From Oscillospiraceae bacterium (GTDB lineage Bacteria > Bacillota > Clostridia > Oscillospirales > Oscillospiraceae): DNA of 35,124 bases. A model generated the notes under the pieces. The model had not been told where the DNA came from. It saw nothing but the letters and a program-made list of their open reading frames with translations, and searched no databases. The DNA lies in the NCBI GenBank assembly GCA_031270395.1, contig JAISXU010000083.1, forward strand, positions 1 to 35,124, given 5' to 3'. Both the position numbers and the translations under genes were made by a program. Each line of letters begins with the position of its first letter. Positions within the stretch are counted from its first letter, which is position 1. Positions 15,602 through 24,605 of this stretch are shown one piece after another.

Positions 15602-16900
15602 CTACCTGTACAATTTCAGCAGCCGCCAAACGCCGTCGAGCTGTACGGGGACGCTGCCGCGACCGTTGAAATCCCGAACGTCTGAAAAAATATTCTCGAT
15701 CACCATGTCGCCGTACACGTCTATGTATCCCCACGCGCCGCCGCGCCTGACGGCCGCCAATCCGTTTGAAAAGCCGCGCGCGTCCTCGTAGACAGGCTCT
15801 ATGACGTACGCGCCCGCGTCGTCAACAAAGCCCCATTTACCGCCCGACTTCACTGCCGCGAGCTTCCCGCCGCCCGGGACGAACGGCTTGCAGTCCTCAT
15901 AACCGGCGTCCGATACGCGCCGCCCGTCGCCGTCCATCATGTAATACATACCGTCCGACATCGCAAAAAATCTGCCGCCCGAGTAAATGGCGCCGCTGTC
16001 GTCGCACTTCACCGCGTCATACCCGTCGCCCGACACCAAGACGCCGCCGCTGTCAACAAGAAACCATAAGCCGTCCGAGAGCACGGCGGCGCGCCCGCCA
16101 CTGATGCCCGTCAAGCCCTCGTGTAGTCCCGACAGCAGCGTGTTATTTGAGTCGTACAGTCCCCAGCCGCCAAAGCCGCCCAGCGTATAGACGCCGTCCT
16201 CCAAAAGCCCGAGCGAGTCGGCGCCCGGGCTCACAGGCGGGGCAATGCGCTTGTTGCCCTCCGCGTCGATGTAATATGTGCCGCCCGCGGTATCCGTGAC
16301 CGCCGCTCTCCCGTCCGTACCGAACGGGCCGGCGACGGCGAAAACCGATTCAATGCGCCTTGCCCCCGTCTCGTCTATGTAGCCCCACTTGCCTTTCGTC
16401 ATGACGGCGCAGTAGCCTCCGCTGAACGTCGCGACATCGTCATAGCTCCCGGTCGTATAGTAGGCGTACTCGATTTTCGCCATAATGCCGTCGCACAACT
16501 CGGAAACGGCGCCGCGCCGCGTCATGGCGGCGTAAAGCTCAAAGCAAGTGGCGACATCGCCCGCGTCATAGCGCGTTTTCATGAGATATTCGTACGGCTC
16601 GGCTTCGCCGGGATACTCGTCTATCGTATCCTCGCACCATTTGTCGGCGACGGTTGCCCGGCCCGCCGTCTCGTAAAAATATACTATCTCCATGCGCAGC
16701 GCGAGCGACGGGGCAATTTTCAAAGCCTTTCCATACTGCGCGGCGGCGTCTACGATGATGTCGTCCGCCGCGTACGCCCGCGCCTGGGCGAGGTATGTAT
16801 CGTAGTCGCGCTCCGCGCGGATATTGGCCCCGGCTCTCTCGTGCGCGGCAAAGCCAAGCAGCGCGACCAGCACGATAGGCGCGACGACTCTGTATTTCAT
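15602..16900 (-). CDS. WG-repeat protein with N-terminal membrane anchor
   Basis: A 432-residue protein beginning with a hydrophobic signal anchor (residues about 4-20). It is followed by a helical region resembling tetratricopeptide repeats (about 30-150), then a series of WG repeats (KWGYIDETGARRIE, GWGLYDSNNTLL, KWGFVDDAGAYVIEPVYEDA, AWGYIDVYGDMVIENIF). WG (KWG leptospira) repeats form beta-rich surface modules of unknown function. The ATG at 16900 is chosen because the longer frame to 17311 runs through the prepilin peptidase gene in another frame. Located between prepilin peptidase and FHA genes, it is likely exported and may serve the pilus. Confidence 0.82.
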   Translation of the reverse strand: MKYRVVAPIVLVALLGFAAHERAGANIRAERDYDTYLAQARAYAADDIIVDAAAQYGKALKIAPSLALRMEIVYFYETAGRATVADKWCEDTIDEYPGEAEPYEYLMKTRYDAGDVATCFELYAAMTRRGAVSELCDGIMAKIEYAYYTTGSYDDVATFSGGYCAVMTKGKWGYIDETGARRIESVFAVAGPFGTDGRAAVTDTAGGTYYIDAEGNKRIAPPVSPGADSLGLLEDGVYTLGGFGGWGLYDSNNTLLSGLHEGLTGISGGRAAVLSDGLWFLVDSGGVLVSGDGYDAVKCDDSGAIYSGGRFFAMSDGMYYMMDGDGRRVSDAGYEDCKPFVPGGGKLAAVKSGGKWGFVDDAGAYVIEPVYEDARGFSNGLAAVRRGGAWGYIDVYGDMVIENIFSDVRDFNGRGSVPVQLDGVWRLLKLYR

Positions 16901-16920
16901 CCGAAAATCCACCGCCTCTC

Positions 16921-17628
16921 TCACATTCCGGTTAGCAGCACGGATATAAACGTCCCCGCCGCGAGAGCCGGAGCGAACGGCAGCGCGTCCTTCCGCGTCT
17001 TTTTCTTCGTGATCAACAGCCATACGGACACGATGAAGGATATGGCAAGCGAGAGAAGCACCGAGCCCCATATACCCTCGACACTGAGCAGCAGGCCCAT
17101 GATCATGAACAGCTTGACGTCGCCCGCGCCTATGGAGCCGCGTATCGCGACGCCACACAGAAACGCGGCGGCGGCCAGCGCTCCGGCCGTAATCAGGTTT
17201 GCCGCCGCAACTCTGAGCATACCGCCCGCGCCCGTGGCGATCATCTCCGCGGTGAACAGCAGCGCCCAGTACGCGATTCCCGCTATAATAAACGAGTTGG
17301 GTATGCGACATGATTTATAATCAATAAAAGCCGTGGGGGCGAGCAGCGACAGCAGACAGAGCCTGCGCATGTTGAATATGAATGTATTGCGCGGATATAT
17401 GAGCGCCAACGCGAGCGCGGCGCCGAGACAGACCGCCGTCATGACTGCGGAGTAAACCTTCAGCTCCCGCGTCAGACCGGCGGTAAGTCCGCCGCGCCTC
17501 CCCTCGCCGCCATCCGCGTCCGGCGCGTTTTGTCCGGCGTCGCGCAGCGTCAGCCAAAGCCCCGCGAGACTGAGCGCAAGCGTCGCCGCCAACACAGCTA
17601 TTATCATCAGTTTTCCCCTTTCGTTCAC
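16921..17628 (-). CDS. tadV: Type IV prepilin peptidase (TadV/CpaA-like, A24 family)
   Basis: This 235-residue polytopic membrane protein is an aspartyl prepilin peptidase that removes the leader of Flp-type prepilins. The two catalytic motifs are visible: AFIDYKSCRIPN (Asp103) and GAGDVKLF (Asp170). There are about seven membrane segments. It lacks the N-terminal methyltransferase zinc domain of full PilD, as usual for TadV/CpaA. It lies downstream of the Tad genes and ends just before the WG-repeat gene. Substrates should be the Flp1-like pilin and the TadE-like proteins. Confidence 0.9.
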   Translation of the reverse strand: MNERGKLMIIAVLAATLALSLAGLWLTLRDAGQNAPDADGGEGRRGGLTAGLTRELKVYSAVMTAVCLGAALALALIYPRNTFIFNMRRLCLLSLLAPTAFIDYKSCRIPNSFIIAGIAYWALLFTAEMIATGAGGMLRVAAANLITAGALAAAAFLCGVAIRGSIGAGDVKLFMIMGLLLSVEGIWGSVLLSLAISFIVSVWLLITKKKTRKDALPFAPALAAGTFISVLLTGM

Positions 17629-17645
17629 GATATATTAATCCGCTC

Positions 17646-17739
17646 GAAAAGTCATATCCTTACGGCAAAGCCGCTCGGGACTTTTCTCGCGCATATGCGC
17701 GATATTAATTCGGCACGACATATCGTGCGAATTAATATC
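17646..17739 (-). promoter_or_regulatory. Intercistronic hairpins between TadE-like and peptidase genes
   Basis: After the TadE-like stop, GATATTAATTCGGCACGA (17701-17718) pairs with 17723-17739 with one bulge and a CATA loop. Next come a palindrome CGCGCATATGCGCG (17688-17701) and a GAAAAGTC/GACTTTTC stem (17646-17653, 17679-17686). These could attenuate or process the transcript between the pilus genes and the prepilin peptidase. Confidence 0.6.
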
Positions 17740-19138
17740 AGCCGCCCGACGCGGGGACGCCGTACGCCGCCTTGATTTCGACGCTCACGCGCTCTCCGGC
17801 TGCGAGGCGTTCTGCCTCAAAGCGGGCCGCGGCGGCCCTTATCATATCGACGTCGGCGTTCTCCGGCACGACAAGCACGACCTTGTACGTCCGCGTATCC
17901 GGTTCCGAGTGGACGGAGACGTCCGCTCCCGACGAATTTTTAACGGTGATCGTATCGCCGTACCCCGCGACTATACCTCGCATATTGCGCAGCGTGTCGC
18001 CGAGCTTTTCCGTGACGCCGGCGTGCGTGGAGTATGAGCTGCCGTACATGGAGGTCACCTGAATAAACTCGTTTTTACCGCCCGTGTCGTCGTATCCGTC
18101 AAAGCCCGAGCTGCCCGTATACTTAAAGCTCTTCTTCTCCTGATTTGTTATATATCGCCCGCGCGTGAAATTATCCCAGTCCCAGACGCCGTCGCCCGGG
18201 GTCGCCGCAGCGCCGCCGTCGCCCCCGCTCTCCTTAAATGACACGCCGTTTCCCCACGCCAACGTCCCGGCGCGCTGGGTAAATTTGAATTTAACGTCGA
18301 GGTCCAGGAGACGTATGACGGTCACGTCATATGAGACGACGAGCCTCACCTCTTCCGAGCGCCCGTACGCCATCAGCGACGTCCCCGTAAAGTCCAGTCC
18401 GTCAAGCCCGTCCGCCACTCTGTACCGCCGCAAAAAGCGGTCAGGCGCGTCGCTTGACGACGCGGTGAGATTTCTTTCCATGAACGAGCGGGCGAGAACG
18501 CGCCCGAGCAGATTTTTTCCCTCCTCGCCCAACTCCGTTCCAGCCAGCTTCGCCATTCCGAGGATAAAAGCTCTCGGGTCGCTCAATTCGTTTTTATACA
18601 TCGCGGCAAGGTTCTTTACAGTGCCCGCGCCGCCGCGGACAGCCGCCGTCAAACCGTCGAAATCGCCCCCGCTCAACCCCGTCCCGGCCGCGGAAAGCGA
18701 ATCCATCAGCGAGCCTATACCGTCTACTGTCTTCTCCGCCGTGAGTCTCGATTCGGCGCTCGCCTCATATGACCGCTTTTGCGCTTCGTCGAGATTCAGC
18801 TTGTAATACAGGTAGGAGTATTGAGATATTGATTTTGCCGCCGATACCAGAGCGCCGCCTATTCTGGCCTGCACGATGCAGATGTCCACGATCAGCAGCA
18901 GCGTGAGTATCGCGAACATGAACGCTGTCAGCGCAATGGTTGCCTCTATCACAATCGCCCCGCCGTCGGAGCGCCACGCGCCAAGTCCCGCGTCCGCGCA
19001 AGTACGGGCGCCCGCCCGCTTCGGGCTTCCTGCGCTCCCCGCGTTCCCCGCGCAACCGAGCCGCCGAGCCGCGCCCGAGCTTTGGACGCAGACGCCGAGC
19101 CTCGATCCCTCATATCTTTTTCCGGCAACCCCCAACAT
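17738..19138 (-). CDS. TadE-like minor pseudopilin with long N-terminal leader
   Basis: A 466-residue protein with a single hydrophobic pilin-like segment (GGAIVIEATIALTAFMFAI, about 59-85) carrying the Glu typical of type IV pilin-like proteins (Glu65). A mostly extracytoplasmic C-terminal domain of about 380 residues follows. Unusually, about 57 residues rich in Ala, Gly, Arg and Cys precede the hydrophobic segment, longer than usual TadE leaders. The ATG at 19138 has a GAGGGAG site at good spacing, so the long leader appears real. It follows the DUF5702 gene by 47 bases. A role as minor subunit or assembly factor of the Tad pilus is inferred from position and topology. Confidence 0.78.
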   Translation of the reverse strand: MLGVAGKRYEGSRLGVCVQSSGAARRLGCAGNAGSAGSPKRAGARTCADAGLGAWRSDGGAIVIEATIALTAFMFAILTLLLIVDICIVQARIGGALVSAAKSISQYSYLYYKLNLDEAQKRSYEASAESRLTAEKTVDGIGSLMDSLSAAGTGLSGGDFDGLTAAVRGGAGTVKNLAAMYKNELSDPRAFILGMAKLAGTELGEEGKNLLGRVLARSFMERNLTASSSDAPDRFLRRYRVADGLDGLDFTGTSLMAYGRSEEVRLVVSYDVTVIRLLDLDVKFKFTQRAGTLAWGNGVSFKESGGDGGAAATPGDGVWDWDNFTRGRYITNQEKKSFKYTGSSGFDGYDDTGGKNEFIQVTSMYGSSYSTHAGVTEKLGDTLRNMRGIVAGYGDTITVKNSSGADVSVHSEPDTRTYKVVLVVPENADVDMIRAAAARFEAERLAAGERVSVEIKAAYGVPASGG

Positions 19139-19185
19139 GTCACGTCTCCCTCGCTTTTTTCAACCTCGCCCTTTTCGGCCTCGTT

Positions 19186-21849
19186 CTATCCCCCATATCC
19201 CCTTGTCGCGCCGTAGCTTATGGTACACCAATCCTCCGTGTCCGCGGGGCTGTTCTCATAACCCGACGCGATGGGGAGCGCCAGCATGAACGGCTTCGCC
19301 CGCACCGTAGCCGACATGCCGATATAGATCTTTGCTTTTTCCAGAGAGTAGTGCGCCGAGGCGTCGCCTCCCGCCGCGAGCCGGACGTTCGCCTGTATGA
19401 CGTCCGCCGTGCGCTTGTACATTGCGGAGGACAGGTCTCCGCTCCCGCAGTACCCCAGAGCCAGAAACACGTACATGTAGTCCCCGTACGACAGGCGGAT
19501 GGCGTCGCCGCGTGACCCGCCGCCGCGCTCGGAGGGCGTCAATTCTCCCTCTCCGACGCTGTCAAACTGCATCACCCAGTCGGGATCCCCCTCGCCGCCT
19601 GTGTACAGCTTGAGCAGCTTGACGGGCAGACCGGCTTTGAGCATCTGCACGTCGTTTGCCGTCTCAAGCGCGACGAGCGCGAGTATCATGGCGGACTTTA
19701 TGAGCGGTACCGGTACAACGCCTCCACTCCACGCGGATATGGCTGCGGCCGCCGCGTTTATAGCGCGGCCCGTATTGTTGTCCGTACCCCAGAAGGCCAT
19801 AAACGCGTAGGGAGTGTTCAAAATATAGCGTATCGCGTATATCGACGAGACGGCCTTGCTGATATTGTCGCTGTTCTTTCCGCCGTAGAGGATATATTCG
19901 AGCTCCGCGCCATAGGCGAAATTGTTGCTCCCGTTGACGGGTCTGGAGGTGAGCGACTTGTTGTATACGTCCTGAACGCTCTCGGACAGCCATGTGCCGC
20001 GCTTCTCGGGGGCGCCCGTCACTCCCGCGTAATAAGTCGCGCTGTTGTGCCATGTGATGCTCGCGCGGGCGTCGTCGGTCAGGAGGCCGTATCTCGCCTC
20101 TTTTTCATAGGCGTAGTGGCTGAACATGCCCGTCACATACTCCACGGTATATAGGTCGTCGCGCATACTCGTCAGCGCGCCCTCAAAGTCTCTGAAAAGC
20201 TCGCCCGCGACGTCGGCGACGCCGCCGAGACCGCTCAGCGCGGACATCTTTTCCCCGCTGAAGCCGGACGGGAAATCCGCCGCCTCAAGCGAGATTATTT
20301 CGCCCCCGGCCGCGGAGCCGCTCTCCTTAGACGCGGCAGACTCGGACTTGCCCATATTGAGGAAGTCCTTGAGCTTCGCGTCACTCTTGCGTTTTGAGCC
20401 CCGCTCGATTCCGCCAAATTCCGAGGCCATCCATGTATACAGCGAGGGCGCGGGCGCGGCGCTCAGATTCGGGCGCGCTGAAGCGGCGCTGACGCTCAAA
20501 ACCGGGCCAGTTCGCGGAGCGAAGTTGAATGTGCGCCCGACAAACGCGCCGAGTGATTCCCCGTCCCTCATACTCGCGCCCAGCAGTCCGGACGCCCACA
20601 CGGCGTCGTCATAGCTCGCAATATCGCTCACGCGCATACCGCCGTACCGCATACCGTCCATATCCGCGAGTATCCGGCCGTATGCCGCCGACAGACCGTC
20701 TACTCTGGCTTTCAGCTCGGATATGGCGCGTTCGTCTATGGCGTCGATGCCGGTCTCGTCTCTTATGTCCTCTATCTCGCCGAGGTGTGTTCCGGCCATC
20801 GCCGTGTCCGTCGAGGCGGCGGCGGAATCCCAACTGACAAACGAGTCCTTGTACGGGCCTATGTAACCGCTCAGAGTCCCCAGACTCGCGGACGCGGCGT
20901 CAAGCAGCGCCTTTGAACGTTCCGCGGCGGCGCGGCTTTGCGCCATGCCGTTGCAGATGTCGGCCAGAGTCTCCGCGACGGTTCTGCCGTCGCCCATGAG
21001 CGTGAACGCGGGATATTCCCCGCCGGTATCCCCGCCGGATACGTCGGCGGCTATGATAGCGTGTATCTGTCCGTAGGACTCCCTGTACGATTCGAGCTCC
21101 AGAGCCAGCTTTTGTAATCTGACGTCGGGGCCGACGCCCGTCAGCGTCTGGTATTCGCGGAGACTGTCGTATATGTCGTACGCCTTATCGCGCAGCGTGT
21201 TCTCCGCCTCGTAATACTCATGACGCGTCTCAATGAGGGGCTGATTTTTTTCACTCTCGGCCAACTCTCCGCCGGTCGCGCGCAGCTTCTGGAGTATGCC
21301 GTTTTCAAGCAGCAGTCCAACGGGCGCCCTGTATTTCATAAAGCTGACGATCCCGCTCTTTATAAACGCGGGATTTGCCATGTTGGCGTCCGCGACGGGC
21401 GTAAACATATCGCCGGCATCTGTCTTTATGTCTATCCTCAGCAGATCGGCAGCGTCCCGGCCATCGCGAAGCAGCGCGAGTATCTGCGCCAGAACCGTAT
21501 CCATCTCGTCGTCGCCGAGCGCTCTCGGGTTCAAAACCGCAGTAAAGCGTTTTGCCGCGCCGTCATAGTATTCCTCTATGTTCTGGCATGACGCCATGAG
21601 ACCGTAGAACTCACTCAACTCGAAATCATACCGGGTCAGCAATGAGTCCAGCGCGAGGTCTCCCGCGGAAGCCGTGAGCGCCGAGGCGAGCCGTACACGG
21701 CTGAGATCGACAAACATGCCCGACACGACGATGCACGGCGTGAGTATCACCGAAAGGAACACCGACACGGCGCCGCGCGTGCCTCCCCTCACAGAACATT
21801 TCCGCCCAACGCGGCGCACGGCTTCGCCGGCCCGGTTCCGTCTCTCCAT
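19186..21849 (-). CDS. DUF5702 (TadG-like) pilus-associated protein
   Basis: This 887-residue protein has a short basic N-terminus and one membrane segment at about 26-46 (GAVSVFLSVILTPCIVVSGMFVDLSRV), then a very long extracytoplasmic region starting LASALTASAGDLALDSLLTRYDFELSEFYGLMAS. This is the pattern of DUF5702 proteins that replace TadG in Gram-positive Tad loci. The chain contains several helical/coiled stretches (about 250-420). I chose ATG 21849 because a GAGGGGGTGA ribosome site precedes it; a longer frame to 21933 overlaps the tadE end. It is the largest pilus-locus protein here and may sit at the cell surface as an adhesive or anchoring component, which is inference. Confidence 0.82.
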   Translation of the reverse strand: MERRNRAGEAVRRVGRKCSVRGGTRGAVSVFLSVILTPCIVVSGMFVDLSRVRLASALTASAGDLALDSLLTRYDFELSEFYGLMASCQNIEEYYDGAAKRFTAVLNPRALGDDEMDTVLAQILALLRDGRDAADLLRIDIKTDAGDMFTPVADANMANPAFIKSGIVSFMKYRAPVGLLLENGILQKLRATGGELAESEKNQPLIETRHEYYEAENTLRDKAYDIYDSLREYQTLTGVGPDVRLQKLALELESYRESYGQIHAIIAADVSGGDTGGEYPAFTLMGDGRTVAETLADICNGMAQSRAAAERSKALLDAASASLGTLSGYIGPYKDSFVSWDSAAASTDTAMAGTHLGEIEDIRDETGIDAIDERAISELKARVDGLSAAYGRILADMDGMRYGGMRVSDIASYDDAVWASGLLGASMRDGESLGAFVGRTFNFAPRTGPVLSVSAASARPNLSAAPAPSLYTWMASEFGGIERGSKRKSDAKLKDFLNMGKSESAASKESGSAAGGEIISLEAADFPSGFSGEKMSALSGLGGVADVAGELFRDFEGALTSMRDDLYTVEYVTGMFSHYAYEKEARYGLLTDDARASITWHNSATYYAGVTGAPEKRGTWLSESVQDVYNKSLTSRPVNGSNNFAYGAELEYILYGGKNSDNISKAVSSIYAIRYILNTPYAFMAFWGTDNNTGRAINAAAAAISAWSGGVVPVPLIKSAMILALVALETANDVQMLKAGLPVKLLKLYTGGEGDPDWVMQFDSVGEGELTPSERGGGSRGDAIRLSYGDYMYVFLALGYCGSGDLSSAMYKRTADVIQANVRLAAGGDASAHYSLEKAKIYIGMSATVRAKPFMLALPIASGYENSPADTEDWCTISYGATRGYGG

Positions 21850-21875
21850 ACGACATCTCACCCCCTCGTATTGCC

Positions 21876-21905
21876 CTCTGCGGCGGCGCGTACGCCGCCG
21901 CAGAG
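21876..21905 (-). promoter_or_regulatory. Very stable hairpin between tadE and the DUF5702 gene
   Basis: CTCTGCGGCGGCG (21876-21888) pairs perfectly with 21893-21905 around CGTA. It lies in the 70-base gap between tadE and the DUF5702 gene. Without a T-tract it is more likely a mRNA-stabilising or partial-attenuation element than a full terminator. Confidence 0.6.
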
Positions 21906-21919
21906 CCCGCGCCGCCGCG

Positions 21920-22549
21920 TCAGGCGAACACACTCTTTGCCTTGTCGATGGCCGACTTCAGCTTTACGTCCGTTCCGGTTTGCAGAATATAGTCCTCAAC
22001 CATGTTTATATTACGGATCATCTCCGGCGCGTCGGGTACGGGCGCATTCGCCCGCGCCGACACCCTCATGGAGAGCAGCTCCTCCATCCCGAGCAGCCTT
22101 ATGGGGATCGAAATCACATACGTCAGATCCACCGTCACCGTGGCGCAGATGATCAGATTCTCAAACTTTACACTGTAATCCGGCGAGCGCGGCGCCATTC
22201 CGGAAAACATTCCCGTGCCGATCGCCGCGACCTCCTTTGAGAGGGCGTCGCCTATCACGCCGCCCGGCAGATTGATGCCGGTGACATACCTGTAGGGACG
22301 CACGTTCCCGGCGCTGAATTCCGCCGCGCCGCCCGACGATACCGCGGGCAGCGTCAAATCGGCGCAGTACGCCGCGCCCGCCACCGCCACTCTGCGCGTC
22401 ACGGCTTCCGCCTTGCTCTTCGTGTAGAACGCGTTGCCCCAGAAAATCATAAAAAAGACGACGAGAAACATCACCGGAAACACTATTGCCGCCTCAATGA
22501 ACACGAGACCGCTTTCATTGGCGAGACGACGCCCGAAAGGCTTTCTCAT
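21920..22549 (-). CDS. tadE: TadE-like pseudopilin
   Basis: A 209-residue protein with a short basic leader and a hydrophobic pilin-like segment (ESGLVFIEAAIVFPVMFLVVFFMIF, about 12-36), containing the conserved Glu19 of TadE-type pseudopilins. The remainder is an extracytoplasmic domain. It starts 11 bases after the Flp1-like pilin gene stop with a GGTGG-type site. TadE proteins are processed by the prepilin peptidase and assist Flp pilus biogenesis. Confidence 0.87.
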   Translation of the reverse strand: MRKPFGRRLANESGLVFIEAAIVFPVMFLVVFFMIFWGNAFYTKSKAEAVTRRVAVAGAAYCADLTLPAVSSGGAAEFSAGNVRPYRYVTGINLPGGVIGDALSKEVAAIGTGMFSGMAPRSPDYSVKFENLIICATVTVDLTYVISIPIRLLGMEELLSMRVSARANAPVPDAPEMIRNINMVEDYILQTGTDVKLKSAIDKAKSVFA

Positions 22550-22560
22550 AACGCCACCGC

Positions 22561-22788
22561 CTACGACATGGCGTCCTCGACGGCTGTGTCCGCGTTGGTG
22601 TTTATTGATGCGAACAGCTTTTCAAGCAGAGCTTGGATTTGCTTCCTGAACAGTACGGCCAAAACGAGCGCAATCCCTATTAGCACCACGATCGCGACGA
22701 TGTTTACCTCGCCGTCCTCCCGCGTCACAAGGTCGCGAAGCCGCGATTTGAACGTGACCGGAAACAGCATTACGGTATTCAACAACAT
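22561..22788 (-). CDS. Flp1-like small pilin
   Basis: A 75-residue protein with an N-terminal leader, then EDGEVNIVAIVVLIGIALVL, one transmembrane helix and a short amphipathic C-terminus. This matches the Flp1-like putative pilin family of Gram-positive Tad loci. Leader cleavage would be expected after Gly26 to leave Glu27 as first or near-first residue. It has a strong AGGTAGG ribosome site, consistent with a high-copy subunit. It is the best candidate for the major pilus subunit. Confidence 0.87.
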   Translation of the reverse strand: MLLNTVMLFPVTFKSRLRDLVTREDGEVNIVAIVVLIGIALVLAVLFRKQIQALLEKLFASINTNADTAVEDAMS

Positions 22789-22835
22789 TCTTTCCTACCT
22801 CACTTTCGATTTTCGGACATCAAATCCGCGCCAGA

Positions 22836-23702
22836 TTACCCGATACCGGAGAATATCGGTACGACTATCATTATGAGTATCCCGACAAATATGATGGTCA
22901 CCGGAATAAGCAGCTTTCCGGCGGCCTTTTCACCCTGTCGGCGCACATCGTGCTTCCTCGCCGACCAGACCTCCCGGCTCTGCTCCTTGAGCATATACGC
23001 GAGCTCTACGTTGCCCTTTTTCAGTCCCTGCATGAGTGTGGACGCAAACTTCCGGACCTCCGGTATCATGCAACGCGCGCCGAAATTGTGGAGCGCGTCC
23101 GCGTCCGGAACTCCGTTTCTCATCTCCTCCACCGCGCGCTGCATCTCCGCGTACAGCCGCGTCCGCCCCGTATACGCGACGTTTTCCCACGCCTCCCGCA
23201 GTATCATGCCGGAATTTGTCAGGAGCGCCAGCTTTGATACCGCCTCGCCGAAGTCGCGCCTCATCTCGTCGGCGCGGTTCAAAAGCTGCCTGTCCGTGGC
23301 AGTCCCGAGATAATACCAGCAAAAACCTGCAAGGCAGAGCAGTATTGCCATTGAGGCCGCGTCGCCGGTAAGTCCGTAGAATACCGTCGCCAGAGCGGCG
23401 GCGGTCAGCGTCACGGTCGCCCGCTGAGCGTGCATTACTCTCAGGTAATACTCCGCGTAGCGCTCGCCGTACAGCGCCTCAAACGCGCGTCTGCGCCGCC
23501 TGTCGCTCCTCGACTTGTATCCGTAACGGAGCAGCGCCATTACCTCGTATCCCACGAAATAGAGCGCGCGCAGCGGATACTCACGCTCGCCCAGCGGCCT
23601 GAAAATTTCCGCGTGCTTGTACCCAAGCGCGTACAGCGCCAGCCACAGAACCGTCAGCGCCCCGCCGGCGCCGAGTATCACTATGTCGGTCATATTCAGC
23701 AT
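22836..23702 (-). CDS. tadC: Tad pilus inner-membrane platform protein TadC
   Basis: A 288-residue type II secretion F-domain protein. It has an N-terminal membrane segment (7-27), a cytoplasmic region, two segments around 95-135, then the helical F domain with SGMILREAWENVA and MQGLKKGNVELAYML, and a final membrane segment (LLIPVTIIFVGILIMIVVPIF). With TadB it forms the platform that the ATPase drives. It starts 21 bases after tadB. Confidence 0.9.
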   Translation of the reverse strand: MLNMTDIVILGAGGALTVLWLALYALGYKHAEIFRPLGEREYPLRALYFVGYEVMALLRYGYKSRSDRRRRRAFEALYGERYAEYYLRVMHAQRATVTLTAAALATVFYGLTGDAASMAILLCLAGFCWYYLGTATDRQLLNRADEMRRDFGEAVSKLALLTNSGMILREAWENVAYTGRTRLYAEMQRAVEEMRNGVPDADALHNFGARCMIPEVRKFASTLMQGLKKGNVELAYMLKEQSREVWSARKHDVRRQGEKAAGKLLIPVTIIFVGILIMIVVPIFSGIG

Positions 23703-23723
23703 ATACTAACGCCTCCCGACGCC

Positions 23724-24593
23724 CTATATCTTGATGTCAAGCACCGCTCTGCCGACGAAGTACGCCGCCACAAACAGCGCGATCGCCACCGTGGTGGCCG
23801 CTATGCCCGGCGCGGACGTGAAGTTTGACGCGAAATCGGGACTCATGACCTTCACGATAAAAATGAGCGCCACGGGCATGACCATCATTATGCTCTGCTC
23901 CGTTTTGCTCGACGTGACGGCGGTCTCTATCTCCTCGCGTATTTCGAGCTTATCGGACAGTATTTCGTGCGTCGAGCGCACGGCGTCCTTGATGTCTCCG
24001 CCCCTTCTGCCGCACACTCTGAACACGCCCGCAAAGCTCGCAATGTCGGCGTTTCCGCTCCGCCTTCCGAAGTCCTCCAGCAGGTCCTCAATATCTATAT
24101 TGTTGGCGATGCCCGACAGTATGACCTCCAGTTCGCGCAGAATGTACGCGTCCTCCTCATACTGCGCCTTCAGGTCCTCATACACCGCGGAGAACGAGTC
24201 CCTGACGTTTTTACCGGCGCCCAGCGACGTGTTGAGCGATTCGAGCATGTCCCTGAACTGACGGCTGAGCTTTATGAAACGGCGCCGGAGGATACCGCGC
24301 TCCCGGATGGGTATACCGGCAAACCCCGCGCATATGCCCGCGCCGCCTCCGAACAGGACGTTGAGCGCATACGTCAGCGCCGTCGGTTCACCGGACGCGT
24401 CGCGCCCTATGCCGCCATAAAACAGATAGCCGACCGCCGCCCCTATCGCAAAGCCCGCCAGAAATGTCAGCGCTCTCCCGGCCGTTCCCATACGGCAGAC
24501 CTCATAGTTGAGCGTCCGCATGTTCGCCGCCGAGAGTCCGTACTGCGGCCTGACGTCTTTCTTTGAACCGACGAGCGCCCGCGTCTTTTCCAT
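23724..24593 (-). CDS. tadB: Tad pilus inner-membrane platform protein TadB
   Basis: A 289-residue paralogue of TadC. It has two N-terminal membrane segments (about 40-90), a cytoplasmic F domain with FRDMLESLNTSLGAGKNVRDSF and FAGVFRVCGRRGGDIKDAV, and two C-terminal membrane segments. The FRVCGRRGGD form is typical of TadB. An AGGGGG ribosome site precedes the start, 12 bases after the tadA stop. Confidence 0.92.
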   Translation of the reverse strand: MEKTRALVGSKKDVRPQYGLSAANMRTLNYEVCRMGTAGRALTFLAGFAIGAAVGYLFYGGIGRDASGEPTALTYALNVLFGGGAGICAGFAGIPIRERGILRRRFIKLSRQFRDMLESLNTSLGAGKNVRDSFSAVYEDLKAQYEEDAYILRELEVILSGIANNIDIEDLLEDFGRRSGNADIASFAGVFRVCGRRGGDIKDAVRSTHEILSDKLEIREEIETAVTSSKTEQSIMMVMPVALIFIVKVMSPDFASNFTSAPGIAATTVAIALFVAAYFVGRAVLDIKI

Positions 24594-24605
24594 CCGCGAG
24601 TCCCC

